Assembly: GCF_030811475.1 (NCBI RefSeq)
Contig: NZ_JAUSQV010000001.1
Location: 1,240,001 to 1,304,000 of the forward strand
From: Nakamurella flavida
GTDB taxonomy: Bacteria; Actinomycetota; Actinomycetes; Mycobacteriales; Nakamurellaceae
Length of the DNA: 64,000 nucleotides
Reading direction: 5' to 3'
Of the stretch, positions 44,169 to 54,318 are shown piece after piece. The translations under genes were made by a program, and so were the position numbers. The first letter of the stretch is position 1; each line of letters begins with the position of its first letter. Below the pieces are notes generated by a model that had not been told where the DNA came from, ran no database searches, and saw nothing but the letters and a program-made list of their open reading frames with translations.

Positions 44169-44882
44169 TCACCCTGCGGAAACGGGGACCGTCAGCATGA
44201 CGCCGACCGGCAGGACACCCTCGGTGAGGGAATTCATCCGACGGATGTCCTCCACCACCGCCCGGGGATCCCGGCCGGGATCGCTGTCCTGCGCGATGGA
44301 CCACAGCGAATCGCCGGGGGTCACAGTGACCTGGGTGACGCCGCCGGCCGCGGGGGCGGACGCCAGCGTGAGCGCCAGCAGCAGAGCCGACACCGAGACG
44401 GTGAACGTCATCGCCAGGCGGGCCGCCCGACCCATCACGTAACCCCGGACGACCGAACGGACGGCGGGCGGCGCACAGGCCACCACCAGCCGCCGGACCG
44501 GCCGGGAAGGCAGCACTCCGGTGACCGGGCCGCGCCGCGCCGTGCGACGCTGCCGTCGGCGGGCCGCCGCGGCACCTGCCGCGGTGCGCGACCCGCCGGT
44601 GATCCTCGCGGCCTGCCGCGAGATCGACGGGGCGTTCGACGAACCCGGTCGCGCGGAGCCGACCGGCCCGGAGAGACCACCCGTGCCCGTCGGTCGCTCC
44701 GCCAGACCCCAGGCCTGCAGCAGCGCGCGGTCGGAGCCGGCCGAGCTGTCCCACTCCGCCGCCCGGGGGAAGACGGCCACCGGGCGGGGCCCGGCCACCC
44801 GGCCGGCGGTCCGGTCGTCGACTCCACGGTCGGCACGTCGCCCGGCAGTCCGGGCAGGGAGCGCACACGTCTGGGTACCCAT
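44169..44882 (-). CDS. LysM-domain membrane protein, SOS division-inhibitor candidate
   Basis: The 237-residue product has a basic, disordered cytoplasmic part of about 150 residues, one membrane segment (TFTVSVSALLLALTLASA) and an outer LysM peptidoglycan-binding domain (VTPGDSLWSIAQDSDPGRDP to the end). Position divergent from lexA and this layout match ChiZ/Rv2719c of Mycobacterium and DivS of Corynebacterium, SOS proteins that delay division. An SOS box lies 120 bp upstream. Start is uncertain: ATG 44882 (GAGG 6 nt upstream) is preferred; ATG 44900 and a short form starting near the membrane segment are possible. Confidence 0.75.
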   Translation of the reverse strand: MGTQTCALPARTAGRRADRGVDDRTAGRVAGPRPVAVFPRAAEWDSSAGSDRALLQAWGLAERPTGTGGLSGPVGSARPGSSNAPSISRQAARITGGSRTAAGAAAARRRQRRTARRGPVTGVLPSRPVRRLVVACAPPAVRSVVRGYVMGRAARLAMTFTVSVSALLLALTLASAPAAGGVTQVTVTPGDSLWSIAQDSDPGRDPRAVVEDIRRMNSLTEGVLPVGVMLTVPVSAG

Positions 44883-45001
44883 CGCACACCTCGTTCCCAT
44901 CACGACCCCGTGGGGCCGCTCGGCGTCCGACACCGACCGCAGCGGCCGTGCGGCGGTCCCGGACACCTGGTCCCGGACCGACACCGGCCGACTCCGCGGA
45001 G

Positions 45002-45017
45002 TCGAACGCACGTTCTA
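45002..45017 (-). promoter_or_regulatory. LexA box proximal to the LysM gene
   Basis: TCGAACGCACGTTCTA matches the SOS consensus except for one base in the right arm. It is the nearer of two boxes to the LysM gene in the 302-bp divergent region. Confidence 0.7.
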
Positions 45018-45080
45018 TCGAACGTCACCACGAGTTCTACACGGCACCCCCGACAGTCGAAAGGGATCGCGGCGTGTCGA

Positions 45081-45111
45081 TCGAACGCTTGTATGAATCG
45101 TGACCTAGGCT
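45081..45111 (+). promoter_or_regulatory. lexA promoter with a degenerate LexA box
   Basis: TCGAACGCTTGTATGA (45081-45096) has a perfect left arm and two changes in the right arm. It overlaps the expected -35 position of a promoter whose -10-like hexamer is TAGGCT (45106-45111), about 75 bp upstream of lexA. This fits weak autoregulation. Confidence 0.6.
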
Positions 45112-45184
45112 CCTGACATCTCCGGGACGGACGGGGCCGGCGACCGGTCCCGCATCAGCCCCGCACGACAGGGAGGTCACGTCA

Positions 45185-45958
45185 GTGGCAACGCAACGCC
45201 CACCCACCGGATCGGCCCCGGACACCCGACCCGACCAGGCGACCGACTCCCCCACCGGGACCGGCGCACCCACCCCGGGCACCGACGCCACCGTGGTCGA
45301 GTTCCCGGAGGTCCCGGCCGCACCCGGGGTGCTCACCATGCGCCAGCGCAAGGTGCTGCAGGTGATCCGGGAATCGGTGGCCGAGCGGGGTTACCCGCCG
45401 AGCGTCCGCGAGATCGGCGAGGCCGTCGGCCTGAAGTCGCCGTCCTCGGTGGCCCACCAGCTCAAGGTCCTCGAGCGTCGGGGGCTGTTGCGCAAGGACC
45501 CGAACCGCCCCCGGGCCGTGGACATCCGACCGTCCGACGAGACGTTCGACGACGGCACGACGGACACGGGTCCCACGATGCCCACCCCGGCCTTCGTCCC
45601 GCTGGTCGGGCGGATCGCCGCCGGCGGCCCGATCCTCGCGGAACAGCATGTCGAGGACGTCTTCCCCCTCCCCCGCGAGCTCGTCGGCGAGGGCACCCTG
45701 TTCCTGCTCCGCGTGGTGGGCGACTCGATGATCGACGCGGCCATCACCGACGGCGACTGGGTGGTGGTCCGTCAGCAGCCGGTGGCGGAGAACGGCGACA
45801 TCGTGGCCGCGATGATCGACGGCGAGGCGACGGTCAAGACCTACCGCCGCAAGGACGGCCACATCTGGCTCATGCCGCACAACGCCGCCTACGAGCCCAT
45901 CCCCGGTGACGAGGCCGTGATCCTCGGCCGTGTGGTCACCGTGCTCCGCAAGATCTGA
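45185..45958 (+). CDS. lexA: SOS repressor LexA
   Basis: LexA represses DNA-damage genes and cleaves itself when RecA filaments form. The 257-residue product has an extra disordered N-terminus of about 48 residues, a winged helix-turn-helix ([20 protein letters not shown]), the cleavage site A146-G147 in RIAAGGP, and the S181/K218 dyad ([14 protein letters not shown]). GTG 45185 has GGGAGG 8 nt upstream. Targets recognisable in the window are itself, the LysM gene, alkB, the HEPN unit and probably recA. Confidence 0.96.
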   Translation: MATQRPPTGSAPDTRPDQATDSPTGTGAPTPGTDATVVEFPEVPAAPGVLTMRQRKVLQVIRESVAERGYPPSVREIGEAVGLKSPSSVAHQLKVLERRGLLRKDPNRPRAVDIRPSDETFDDGTTDTGPTMPTPAFVPLVGRIAAGGPILAEQHVEDVFPLPRELVGEGTLFLLRVVGDSMIDAAITDGDWVVVRQQPVAENGDIVAAMIDGEATVKTYRRKDGHIWLMPHNAAYEPIPGDEAVILGRVVTVLRKI

Positions 45959-46009
45959 GCTCGGTGACCGACCGCTGCCGTCAGCCACCGGCAACGCATC
46001 GGGCACCGA

Positions 46010-46050
46010 CACGAAAGCCCGGACTCCCTGAGGGGGTCCGGGCTTTCGTG
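46010..46050. terminator. Bidirectional terminator between lexA and tatA
   Basis: A perfect 15-bp stem (CACGAAAGCCCGGAC and complement) with an 11-nt loop lies between the converging lexA and tatA stops. CTTTCG at each stem base gives a short T-rich end in both directions. Confidence 0.85.
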
Positions 46051-46066
46051 TGCTGGATCCGAGGGA

Positions 46067-46444
46067 TCAGGAGGCGCGGTGCTCCTCCGTCGGGGCCGGC
46101 TGGTAGACCGGCGCCGGCTGCGGCTGGTAGGCGGGGGCCGCCTGCGCGGGCTGGTAGGCCGGCGCCGCCTGCTGGTAAGCCGGCGCGGCGACCGGCGGCA
46201 GCGGGGCGGGCACCGGGTTGAGCTGGGCGGCCGGGGTCGGGAGGGACGCACTGGCGTCCGTCTCGGCCGGCTTGGCCACCTTGCCCTTGGCCGCGTCGTC
46301 CTCGTGCATCGCCGACACCTCGGACTTGAGGATGCGCAGCGACCGGCCGACGCCGCGGGCGGCATCGGGCAGCTTCTTGGCGCCGAACAACAGGATGAAA
46401 ACGGCCAGCACGATCAGCCAGTGCCACCAGGACAAGCCACCCAT
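46067..46444 (-). CDS. tatA: Twin-arginine translocase subunit TatA
   Basis: TatA forms the pore for folded proteins with twin-arginine signals. The 125-residue product has a short N-terminal membrane helix ([15 protein letters not shown]), the hinge [16 protein letters not shown], an amphipathic helix and an unstructured tail of repeated Ala-Pro-Ala-Tyr-Gln units. ATG 46444 has AGGAGG 6 nt upstream. No tatC or tatB is adjacent. A TatB-like role is less likely given the short helix. Confidence 0.88.
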   Translation of the reverse strand: MGGLSWWHWLIVLAVFILLFGAKKLPDAARGVGRSLRILKSEVSAMHEDDAAKGKVAKPAETDASASLPTPAAQLNPVPAPLPPVAAPAYQQAAPAYQPAQAAPAYQPQPAPVYQPAPTEEHRAS

Positions 46445-46613
46445 GTCAAACCTCCTGCGAAGCGCTGCCGAGGCAGGCGACGGTCGATGTCGTCGGACGA
46501 TGCGTGCCGTGGAGCGAACACGCAGGCAATCGGTGCCCACGATACCCCGCACCCCCGTGCGACCCCTGTTCGTCCACCCGGGGGTCGCGGTCCGGTCGCC
46601 GATCGACGGTCGA

Positions 46614-48173
46614 TCAGCCGGCCGGGGCGACCCGGTAGCCCTCGAGCAGACCGGCCAGGTTGCCGTTCACCCGGGCTCGCAACCGGGTGCCCGCCCCCTC
46701 GTGCTCCTCCTCGAGGACGGTGCCCTCGGCGTGCACCCGGGACACCAACGCCCCCTCGGTGTACGGCAGCAGCACGTCGACCTCGACGGCCGGGTCCGGA
46801 AGGTGCCGGGCGATGACCGACCGCAGCTCCTCCATGCCCTCCCCGGTATGCGCGGAGACGAACACCGCACCGGTGAACAGATGCCGCAGATGGGCCAGGG
46901 TCACCGGGTCGGCCGCGTCGATCTTGTTCACCACGATGATCTCCGGGACGGTCGACGCCTCGATCTCGGCCAGCACCTGGCGCACCGCGGTCACCTGGTC
47001 CTGAGGACTGGCGTCCGAGCCGTCGACCACGTGGATCAGCAGATCGGCGTCGCCGATCTCCTCCAGGGTCGACCGGAAGGACTCGACCAGCTGGTGGGGC
47101 AGGTGCCGGACGAAGCCGACGGTGTCGGTCAGCGTGTACAGCCGCCCGTCGGTCGTCCGCGCCTTGCGCGTGGTCGGATCCAGGGTGGCGAACAGGGCGT
47201 CCTCGACCAGCACCCCAGCATCGGTCAGGCGATTGAGCAGCGAGGACTTGCCGGCGTTGGTGTAGCCGGCGATGGCCACGGCCGGCACGGCGTTGTCCCG
47301 TCGCTGGGACCGCTTGGTGTCCCGGACCTTGCGCATCCCGCCGAGCTCGACGCGCAACTGGGCGATGCGCTTGTAGATGCGCCGGCGGTCGATCTCCAGC
47401 TTGGTCTCGCCCGGGCCTCGCGAGCCGATGCCGGCGCCGGCGGCCACCCGACCACCACGCTGCCGGGACAGGGCGATGCCCCATCCACGCAGGCGGGGCA
47501 CCAGGTAGTTGAGCTGGGCCAGTTCGACCTGCGCCTTGCCCTCCTTGGAGCGGGCGTGCTGGGCGAAGATGTCCAGGATCAGCGCGGTGCGGTCGACCAC
47601 CTTGACCCGGAGCTTCTCCTCCAGGTTGCGCAGCTGGCCGGGGGTGAGTTCGCCGTCGCAGATGACCGTGTCGGCACCGGTGGCCTCCACGACCTCCTTG
47701 AGCTCGGCGACCTTGCCGGAGCCGATGTAGGTGCTGGAATCGGGGTGCTGACGCCGCTGCATGAGCGCGTCCAGCACGACGGAACCGGCCGTCTCGGCCA
47801 GGCGGGCGAGCTCGGTCATCGACGCCTGGGCATCGGTCAGGGTGCCGCCGGACCAGACTCCGACCAGGACGACCTGCTCGAGGAGCAGATCGCGGTACTC
47901 GACCTCGGTGATGTCGGTGAGCTGGGTGGACAGACTGGCCACCCGCCGCAGGGCGGCCCGGTCGGCCAGGTCCTGGCTCCCGCCCGACACCCGATCGGCC
48001 CCGTCCAGAACGGTGGGATCGACCCGGTCGGTGACGACGGATTCCCGCCCGGCGGCAGGCCCGTCCAGGTCGATGTCCGACATTCCGTCCAGGACCACGG
48101 CGGACGACGCGCGGGGATCGACGGCCGGCTCGAGGTCGGCAGCGGGCATCGGCGATGTGTTCTGTGTGCTCAT
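46614..48173 (-). CDS. hflX: Ribosome-associated GTPase HflX
   Basis: HflX splits stalled ribosomes under stress. The 519-residue product has about 75 non-conserved N-terminal residues, the HflX N-domain ([32 protein letters not shown]), a glycine-rich segment ([11 protein letters not shown]) and the GTPase domain with G1 GYTNAGKSS (303-311), G3 DTVGF and G4 NKID. The ATG at 48173 has no clear Shine-Dalgarno. It lies 73 bp after dapF. Confidence 0.94.
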   Translation of the reverse strand: MSTQNTSPMPAADLEPAVDPRASSAVVLDGMSDIDLDGPAAGRESVVTDRVDPTVLDGADRVSGGSQDLADRAALRRVASLSTQLTDITEVEYRDLLLEQVVLVGVWSGGTLTDAQASMTELARLAETAGSVVLDALMQRRQHPDSSTYIGSGKVAELKEVVEATGADTVICDGELTPGQLRNLEEKLRVKVVDRTALILDIFAQHARSKEGKAQVELAQLNYLVPRLRGWGIALSRQRGGRVAAGAGIGSRGPGETKLEIDRRRIYKRIAQLRVELGGMRKVRDTKRSQRRDNAVPAVAIAGYTNAGKSSLLNRLTDAGVLVEDALFATLDPTTRKARTTDGRLYTLTDTVGFVRHLPHQLVESFRSTLEEIGDADLLIHVVDGSDASPQDQVTAVRQVLAEIEASTVPEIIVVNKIDAADPVTLAHLRHLFTGAVFVSAHTGEGMEELRSVIARHLPDPAVEVDVLLPYTEGALVSRVHAEGTVLEEEHEGAGTRLRARVNGNLAGLLEGYRVAPAG

Positions 48174-48246
48174 ATGCCGTCCAGGGTGCCACCGAACGGC
48201 CGTCGGATCACAGGGTTTTCTCGCCCTTGCGCTGAGGGCGGACGCC

Positions 48247-49074
48247 TCAGGTTCCCGTCCAGTGCCCGGTGGCGACCAGAACGGCCGGACCGGTCAGGCT
48301 GCTGTCCTGGCCGGTGCGGTCGACGCGGACCGCTCCCCCGGGCACCAGGACGTGCACCGATCCGACGCTCCGGCCGGCCCAGCCCAGGGCGACCGTCGCG
48401 ACGGCGACGGTGCCCGTGCCGCACGACCGGGTCTCCCCGCTGCCCCGCTCGTGCACCCGCATGCGGACACGATCCGGGGCCAGCGGCACCACGAACTCGA
48501 CGTTGACGCCCGCCGGGAAGAGCTCCGCGTCCACCCCGGGCGCCCGGGTCAGATCCAGGGCGGCGAGCTCGGCGAGGCCACCGTCCAGCCGGCAGACCAG
48601 GTGCGGATTTCCCACGTCGACCGCCACACCCGGGTAGCGGACCCCGCCGACGACAGCGGCCGACGCCGCCCCGAGGACCGCCGGACCCATCCCGACGGTG
48701 ACGTCGCCGTCCGGTCCGACCTCGGCGGTCCGCAGACCGGCCCGCGTCTCGAACGTGACGGGGCCGGGTCCGGTCCACCCGGCGTCCACCAGGAAGCGCG
48801 TGAAGACGCGGGCTCCGTTGCCGCACATCTCGGCGAGCGACCCGTCGGCATTGCGGTAGTCCATGAAGAACGGGGCGAGCGTCCCGGGGGCGACGCGGAT
48901 CACCCCGTCGGCACCGATGCCGGCGCGGCGGTCGCACAGGGCCCGGACCTGGTCCGGGGTGAGATCGAGGAGACCCTCGCGGTCGGGAACGAGGACGAAA
49001 TCGTTTTCGGTCCCGTGCCCCTTGACGAACGGCAACCCGGAGGGCGGCCCGGCGGGGTCGGCGGCATCCGTCAC
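48247..49074 (-). CDS. dapF: Diaminopimelate epimerase
   Basis: DapF converts LL- to meso-diaminopimelate, giving lysine and the MurE substrate. The 275-residue product has both catalytic cysteines, C84 in EMCGNGARVF and C218 in SCGTGTVAV, and the GNPHLV loop. The ATG overlaps the miaA stop (ATGA). It supplies the meso-DAP required by the DNPR-type MurE at 1872-3506. Confidence 0.96.
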   Translation of the reverse strand: MTDAADPAGPPSGLPFVKGHGTENDFVLVPDREGLLDLTPDQVRALCDRRAGIGADGVIRVAPGTLAPFFMDYRNADGSLAEMCGNGARVFTRFLVDAGWTGPGPVTFETRAGLRTAEVGPDGDVTVGMGPAVLGAASAAVVGGVRYPGVAVDVGNPHLVCRLDGGLAELAALDLTRAPGVDAELFPAGVNVEFVVPLAPDRVRMRVHERGSGETRSCGTGTVAVATVALGWAGRSVGSVHVLVPGGAVRVDRTGQDSSLTGPAVLVATGHWTGT

Positions 49075-50009
49075 CGGACCACCGTACCCAGCGTCGACCC
49101 GGCCGCGCGGACCTCGCGCAACGCCCGGTCGACCAGCCCCGGCTCGTCCACGTCGAGATCGATCATGCGCAGGTCACGCCGCAGCCAGGACCGCTGCCGA
49201 CGGACGAAGCGCCGCGTCGCCACCACCGTCTCGGTGATGGCCGCATCCAGATCGGCGCGCCCGTCCAGCACGGCGAGCAGCTGCGGATAGCCCAGGGCAC
49301 GCCGGGCGGTGAAACCCTCCCGCAGCCCGGCCGCGGCCAGCGTCCTGACCTCCTCGAGCCAGCCGTCGGCCACCATCCCCCGCACCCGCCGCTCCAGTGC
49401 CGCGTCCAGCACGGTGGTGTCCCGGTCCAACCGCAGCAGGACGGCGTCGTACCGCGGCGGGCCCGGCCGCAGGGTGGCCCGGAACGGGCCCCCCGTCACC
49501 TCGTTGACCTCCAGCGCCCGGACGATGCGCCGACCGTTGGCGCTCTCGATGACCTCGGCGGCCGCCGGGTCGACCCGTTCCAGGCGGGCGAACAGGACGG
49601 CCGCACCGAGCTCCGTCAGCTCGGCCTCGAGGCGCGCCCGCACCTGTGGATCGGTGCCGGGGAACTCGATCTCGTCGACCACCGCCTGGATGTAGAGGCC
49701 GGAGCCCCCGACGAGGATCGGCACCCGTCCGGCCGCCCGGATGCCCTCGACCGCGGTCCGGGTGTCCCGCTGGTAGGCCGCGACGGTGGCCGTCTCCCGG
49801 ACGTCGAGCACGTCGAGGAGGTGGTGCGGGATCCCGCGGCGCTCGCTGACGGTGAGTTTCGCCGTCCCGATGTCCATGCCGCGGTACAGCTGCATGGAGT
49901 CGGCGTTGATCACCTCCCCGCCCAGGTGCTCGGCGAGCCGCAGACCCAGCTCCGACTTTCCGACGCCGGTCGGTCCGGTCACCACGACCAGGGGTGGCGG
50001 GATGGTCAT
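49071..50009 (-). CDS. miaA: tRNA dimethylallyltransferase
   Basis: MiaA adds dimethylallyl to N6 of A37 in tRNAs reading UNN codons. The 312-residue product has the P-loop GPTGVGKS (12-19), the substrate motif NADSMQLYRGMDIGTAK and VGGSGLY. ATG 50009 is chosen since homology starts there; the frame stays open far upstream. MiaB, which modifies the same base further, is 2.5 kb away on the same strand. Confidence 0.95.
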   Translation of the reverse strand: MTIPPPLVVVTGPTGVGKSELGLRLAEHLGGEVINADSMQLYRGMDIGTAKLTVSERRGIPHHLLDVLDVRETATVAAYQRDTRTAVEGIRAAGRVPILVGGSGLYIQAVVDEIEFPGTDPQVRARLEAELTELGAAVLFARLERVDPAAAEVIESANGRRIVRALEVNEVTGGPFRATLRPGPPRYDAVLLRLDRDTTVLDAALERRVRGMVADGWLEEVRTLAAAGLREGFTARRALGYPQLLAVLDGRADLDAAITETVVATRRFVRRQRSWLRRDLRMIDLDVDEPGLVDRALREVRAAGSTLGTVVR

Positions 50010-50408
50010 CGGGTGGTCCCCCCGCCCGGGTGGGACCGCAGGGCGAACGGCTGCCCGTCGTGGAGCCGGACGCGCGGAGCGGGCGCTGGACCGGGCAGCG
50101 TCGGCACGCCCGGGCGGGCCACCAGAGGTCGGATCACCCGACGTCCACCTCCCCGAGCTGTTGCCGATCGCCGAGCCGGTACCGGCGCGGCACGGTCGGA
50201 GCCGCCCGACGGTACCGCCGGGGTGCGCGTAGCCGCGGCGCCGGTGGGCGGGACACGTGGGCCGGAGCGCATCCCGCTCTCGCCTCGCCGGGCCCGGCCG
50301 GGCACACTGAGGGTTCGCTGACCAGGGGTCAGCTCTGAGCAGGGGGCGTCCACGGGCGCCCGGGTGTCGTCCCGACACCCCCGTCGAGCAGTGGAAAGGC
50401 CCGTACCG
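50010..50408. other. Divergent promoter region miaA / DUF349
   Basis: This 399-bp stretch between divergent genes shows open frames but no coding character I trust. A 7-bp stem with a 3-nt loop (GCTGACC/GGTCAGC, 50317-50333) lies 75 bp before the DUF349 start. No clear -35/-10 pair was found. Confidence 0.4.
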
Positions 50409-52391
50409 ATGACCGAGGACACCACCCCCGCCCCCCGTTCCGGCCAGGACGCCGACCCGGAGGCGGACGTGCGCCAGGCCGCCCAGGACGGCATTCCCAC
50501 CGACGACCCGCGCGACGAGTACGTCCTCTCGCAGGCCCCGGCCGACGTGATCACACCGCACCCGGGCCTGACCGACACGGCGCCGGCGGCCGGAGACAGC
50601 GAGGACGCCGCCGGAGCCACGGACTCCGATGCGCCCGGCACGGACCACCCCGCCCCGGAAGCCCCCGACCGGTCGAGCAGCACCACCGGCATCGAGCCGG
50701 ACCACGACCCGGACACCACCTTCAGTGCCGAGAACGCCACCACCACCGGCCCGGCCGTCCACCCGGAACCGACCGAGGCGGAACGGCGCGAGGCGGGGCA
50801 GGCGGACGCCGGGCGCGCCGGCGGGGATCCGACCACCGTCGAGCGGTCCGACGGGGCGGAAGCCGTCTCCGTGCCCGCCGCGCCGGTGCCGTCGGTGCCG
50901 GCCGGTGAGGAGCCGGCGCTCGCCGCCCCCGAGCACGACGCCCCGGACACCGCGCCCGTGACCCCCCGCGAGGCGACCACCGACGATCAGGTCTCCCCCC
51001 CGGTCCCCGGAGCCCCGGTCGCCCCGTCGGGCGGGCCGGGCGGCCGTCGCGATCAGCCGACCGGGCCCCGCATGCCCGGTCAGCGCGGTGCGGCCGGCCG
51101 CCCGGGCGGCAAGGGACCGCGCCGTCCCGGACCGCGACCGTCCACCGCTCCGGCCACCCCGACCGTCGAGCCGATCGTGGAACCCGTCGACCCGCACCAG
51201 TGGGGCCGCATCGACGACGAGGGGGTCGTCTACGTCCGCACCGCGGCCGGTGAGCGGCAGGTGGGGAGCTGGCAGGCCGGGGACGCCGAGGCCGGACTGG
51301 CCCACTTCGGCCGGCGCTTCGACAACTTCGCCACCGAGGTGGCCCTGCTCGAGGCCCGTCTGGTGTCCGGCTCGGGCGACCCCAAGGCGGCCAAGCAGCA
51401 GGCGTCCACGTTGCGGGACTCCATCGACACCCTGTCCGCCATCGGCGATCTCGACGGGTACGCGGCGCGGCTCGAGACCATCATCACCGGGGCCGACGGG
51501 GCGATGGCCATCGCCGCACAGGCCCGGACCGCTGCCCGCGCGGAGGCGGTGAAGGCCAAGGAGGCGCTGTGCGCCGAGGCCGAGGGCCTCGCGGAGTCGA
51601 CCCAGTGGAAGACCACCGGCGACCGACTCAAGGAGATCGTCGAGGAGTGGCGGGCGATCCGCGGGATCGACCGCAAGACCGACGACGCTCTCTGGAAGCG
51701 GTTCGCCAAGGCGCGGGACACCTTCACCCGGCACCGCGGGTCGCACTTCGCCGAGCTGGACAAGCAGCGCACCGCGGCTAAGGACGCCAAGGAGGCGTTG
51801 ATCGCGCGGGCCGAGGCGCTGTCCGACGGCACCGAGTGGGGTGACACCGCCCAGGGCTACCGGGATCTGATGATCGAGTGGAAGGCCGCCGGACGCGCCC
51901 CCCGCGACGTCGAGGACGCCCTGTGGGCCCGGTTCCGCGCGGCCCAGGAGAAGTTCTTCTCCCGCCGCAATGAGACCTTCGCCGCGCGCGACGCCGAGTT
52001 CGAGGGCAATGCCGCGATCAAGGAGAAGCTGCTGGTCGAGGCCGAGGCCATCGACCCCGCCGCGGGTCTGGACAAGGCGAAGGCAGCCCTGCGCAACCTG
52101 CAGGAACGGTGGGAGGCCGCCGGCAAGGTGCCGCGCGAGCGGATCCGGGAGTTCGACGGGCGACTGCGCGCCGTGGAGGAGGCCGTGAAGGCCGCCGAGG
52201 ACAAGCACTGGCGCAAGACCGACCCGGAGACCACGGCGCGGCTGCAGCAGTTCGAGTCCCGCGTCACCGGCTACCAGGAGCAGGCGGCCAAGGCCCGGGC
52301 CGCCGGCAACGAGCGCAAGGCCAAGGAGGCCGACGCCCAGGCCGCACAGTGGCAGGAGTGGCTGGAGGCGGCCCGCAAGGCCGTCGACTGA
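50409..52391 (+). CDS. DUF349-repeat protein
   Basis: The 660-residue product has an acidic, Pro/Ala/Thr-rich disordered N-terminus of about 255 residues followed by at least three alpha-helical DUF349 repeats (seen as W-K-x-T/A-G and ALWKRF / ALWARFR motifs) and a coiled-coil end. DUF349 proteins are conserved in actinobacteria; their role is not settled. ATG 50409 has GGAAAGG 9 nt upstream. No signal peptide or membrane segment is present. Confidence 0.88.
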   Translation: MTEDTTPAPRSGQDADPEADVRQAAQDGIPTDDPRDEYVLSQAPADVITPHPGLTDTAPAAGDSEDAAGATDSDAPGTDHPAPEAPDRSSSTTGIEPDHDPDTTFSAENATTTGPAVHPEPTEAERREAGQADAGRAGGDPTTVERSDGAEAVSVPAAPVPSVPAGEEPALAAPEHDAPDTAPVTPREATTDDQVSPPVPGAPVAPSGGPGGRRDQPTGPRMPGQRGAAGRPGGKGPRRPGPRPSTAPATPTVEPIVEPVDPHQWGRIDDEGVVYVRTAAGERQVGSWQAGDAEAGLAHFGRRFDNFATEVALLEARLVSGSGDPKAAKQQASTLRDSIDTLSAIGDLDGYAARLETIITGADGAMAIAAQARTAARAEAVKAKEALCAEAEGLAESTQWKTTGDRLKEIVEEWRAIRGIDRKTDDALWKRFAKARDTFTRHRGSHFAELDKQRTAAKDAKEALIARAEALSDGTEWGDTAQGYRDLMIEWKAAGRAPRDVEDALWARFRAAQEKFFSRRNETFAARDAEFEGNAAIKEKLLVEAEAIDPAAGLDKAKAALRNLQERWEAAGKVPRERIREFDGRLRAVEEAVKAAEDKHWRKTDPETTARLQQFESRVTGYQEQAAKARAAGNERKAKEADAQAAQWQEWLEAARKAVD

Positions 52392-52411
52392 CCGTCCCGG
52401 CCGGACCGCAC

Positions 52412-52462
52412 GCACGACCACAGAGCTCCTCCCGGGTCACCCGGGAAGGGCTCTGGTCGTGC
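52412..52462. terminator. Bidirectional terminator between DUF349 gene and miaB
   Basis: An extended hairpin has GCACGACC/GGTCGTGC at its base, AGAG/CTCT in the middle and CCCGGG/CCCGGG at the top, with small internal mismatches. It lies between the converging stops at 52391 and 52518. Confidence 0.65.
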
Positions 52463-52517
52463 CGGGCTCCGTCGTGCCCAGGGTCGGTCGCGCCCAGGGT
52501 CCGCGCTACCCGGGAGG

Positions 52518-54107
52518 TCAGGCGCCGCAGGCGGACACTGGCACGGCGGCGGGGGCCGGCCGGCCCATCGACGGCAGCCCCAGTCCGACCCCGGGCGTCC
52601 GCGGGGTGACCCCGGCCTCGGCCCGGTCGCCGGCGAGGGTGCGGCGGTGGTGGGTCAGGTCGCCGTCCGCGACCAGGTGGTGCGGGGCGGCGTAGGTGGC
52701 CACCGTGCGCACCACGTCCCCCGGTCGGACGGCCCGGTCGACGGCGGGTCCGGTGGGCGCGAAGTGGACGAGCCGTCCGTCCCGGGCCCGGCCGGACAGG
52801 CGTCGGGTCGCCGTGTCCTTCCGACCCTCCCCCGCCGCGACCAGCACCTCGACCTCGCGTCCGACGACGGAACGGTTGCCGGCCAGCGCCGAGCCGTCGA
52901 CGACCTCCATCAGGCGCAGGTACCGGTCCTTGACCACCTCGGGCGGCACCTGGTCGGGCAGGCTCGCCGCCGGGGTACCCGGCCGCGGGGAGTACTGGAA
53001 GGTGAACGCGGCGGCGAACGCGGAGGTCCGGGCCACGTCCAGGGTGGCCTGGAAGTCCTCCTCGGTCTCCCCCGGGAAGCCCACGATGATGTCGGTGGTG
53101 ATGGCCGCGTCCGGCATGGCCGCCCGGACCTCGTCGAGGATCCCGAGGTAACGGGCACTGCGGTAGGAGCGGCGCATCGCCTTCAGCACCCGGTCGGACC
53201 CGGACTGCAGCGGCATGTGCAGCTGGTGGCACACGTTCGGGGTCTCGGCCATCGCGGCGATGACGTCGGAGGTGAAGTCCTTGGGGTGCGGGGAGGTGAA
53301 CCGCACGCGTTCCAGGCCGTCGATCCGCCCGCAGGCGCGGAGCAGCGAGCCGAACGCGGTGCGGTCCCCGAACTCGACGCCGTAGGAGTTCACGTTCTGG
53401 CCGAGCAGGGTGACCTCGAGGACGCCGTCGTCGACCAGCATCCCGACCTCGGCCAGGATGTCGCCGGGCCGGCGGTCGTTCTCCCGGCCGCGCAGCGAGG
53501 GCACGATGCAGAACGTGCAGGTGTTGTTGCAGCCCACCGAGATAGACACCCACGCCGAGTAGGCCGAGTCGCGCTTGGCCGGCAGCGAGGACGGGAACAC
53601 CTCGAGGGCGTCCAGGATCTCGACCTGCGCCTGCTCGTTGTGCCGGGCCCGCTCGAGCAGGGTCGGCAGCGACCCGACGTTGTGCGTGCCGAACACGACG
53701 TCGACCCACGGGGCCCGCCGGAGGATCTCGCTGCGGTCCTTCTGGGCCAGGCACCCGCCCACCGCGATCTGCATGCCCGGCCGGTCGGCCTTGACCGGGG
53801 CGAGGTGCCCGAGGTTGCCGTACAACTTGTTGTCCGCGTTCTCCCGCACCGCGCAGGTGTTCAGCACGACCACGTCGGCCGGATCTCCGGTGGCGGCATC
53901 CGCCGGGACGTAGCCCGCCTGCTCCAGCAGGCCGGCCAGCCGCTCCGAGTCGTGCACGTTCATCTGGCAGCCGTACGTCCGCACCTGGTACGTCCGGGCC
54001 GGCATCCCGTGGTCGGGTACGGCGGGGACGTTCACGGCGGTGGCGGGCGAGGCGGCCGGCGGGGCCGGGAGAGCCTGCGGGGCGGGCAGCAGCGGCACGG
54101 AAGTCAC
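52518..54107 (-). CDS. miaB: tRNA-2-methylthio-N6-dimethylallyladenosine synthase
   Basis: MiaB is a radical-SAM enzyme that adds a methylthio group to i6A37 of tRNA. The 529-residue product has the N-terminal cluster domain (C47 in RTYGCQMN), the radical-SAM motif CNNTCTFC and a C-terminal TRAM domain. A tail of about 45 residues rich in Ala/Pro follows. GTG 54107 is preferred since TACCCT lies 7 nt upstream (leaderless). ATG 54005, just before the conserved core, is the alternative. Confidence 0.93.
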   Translation of the reverse strand: MTSVPLLPAPQALPAPPAASPATAVNVPAVPDHGMPARTYQVRTYGCQMNVHDSERLAGLLEQAGYVPADAATGDPADVVVLNTCAVRENADNKLYGNLGHLAPVKADRPGMQIAVGGCLAQKDRSEILRRAPWVDVVFGTHNVGSLPTLLERARHNEQAQVEILDALEVFPSSLPAKRDSAYSAWVSISVGCNNTCTFCIVPSLRGRENDRRPGDILAEVGMLVDDGVLEVTLLGQNVNSYGVEFGDRTAFGSLLRACGRIDGLERVRFTSPHPKDFTSDVIAAMAETPNVCHQLHMPLQSGSDRVLKAMRRSYRSARYLGILDEVRAAMPDAAITTDIIVGFPGETEEDFQATLDVARTSAFAAAFTFQYSPRPGTPAASLPDQVPPEVVKDRYLRLMEVVDGSALAGNRSVVGREVEVLVAAGEGRKDTATRRLSGRARDGRLVHFAPTGPAVDRAVRPGDVVRTVATYAAPHHLVADGDLTHHRRTLAGDRAEAGVTPRTPGVGLGLPSMGRPAPAAVPVSACGA

Positions 54108-54318
54108 GGGCAACAGGGTACGTCCGGGACGGTGGCGGCCCGGAGATCCTGCCGCACGGGGGCCGCATCCGCCGTCCATCTTCGGGGCGCCCTACACCCG
54201 GGTGTGTCATCTTCTCGTAAAGGTTCGATTACTGCTGCCCGGAGAAGGACCCCGGGGCGGCTCGCCTGTGACAGGGTCGGTGTCCCGGCCGACCGGCCGG
54301 AAATGGGCAGGAGGACGT

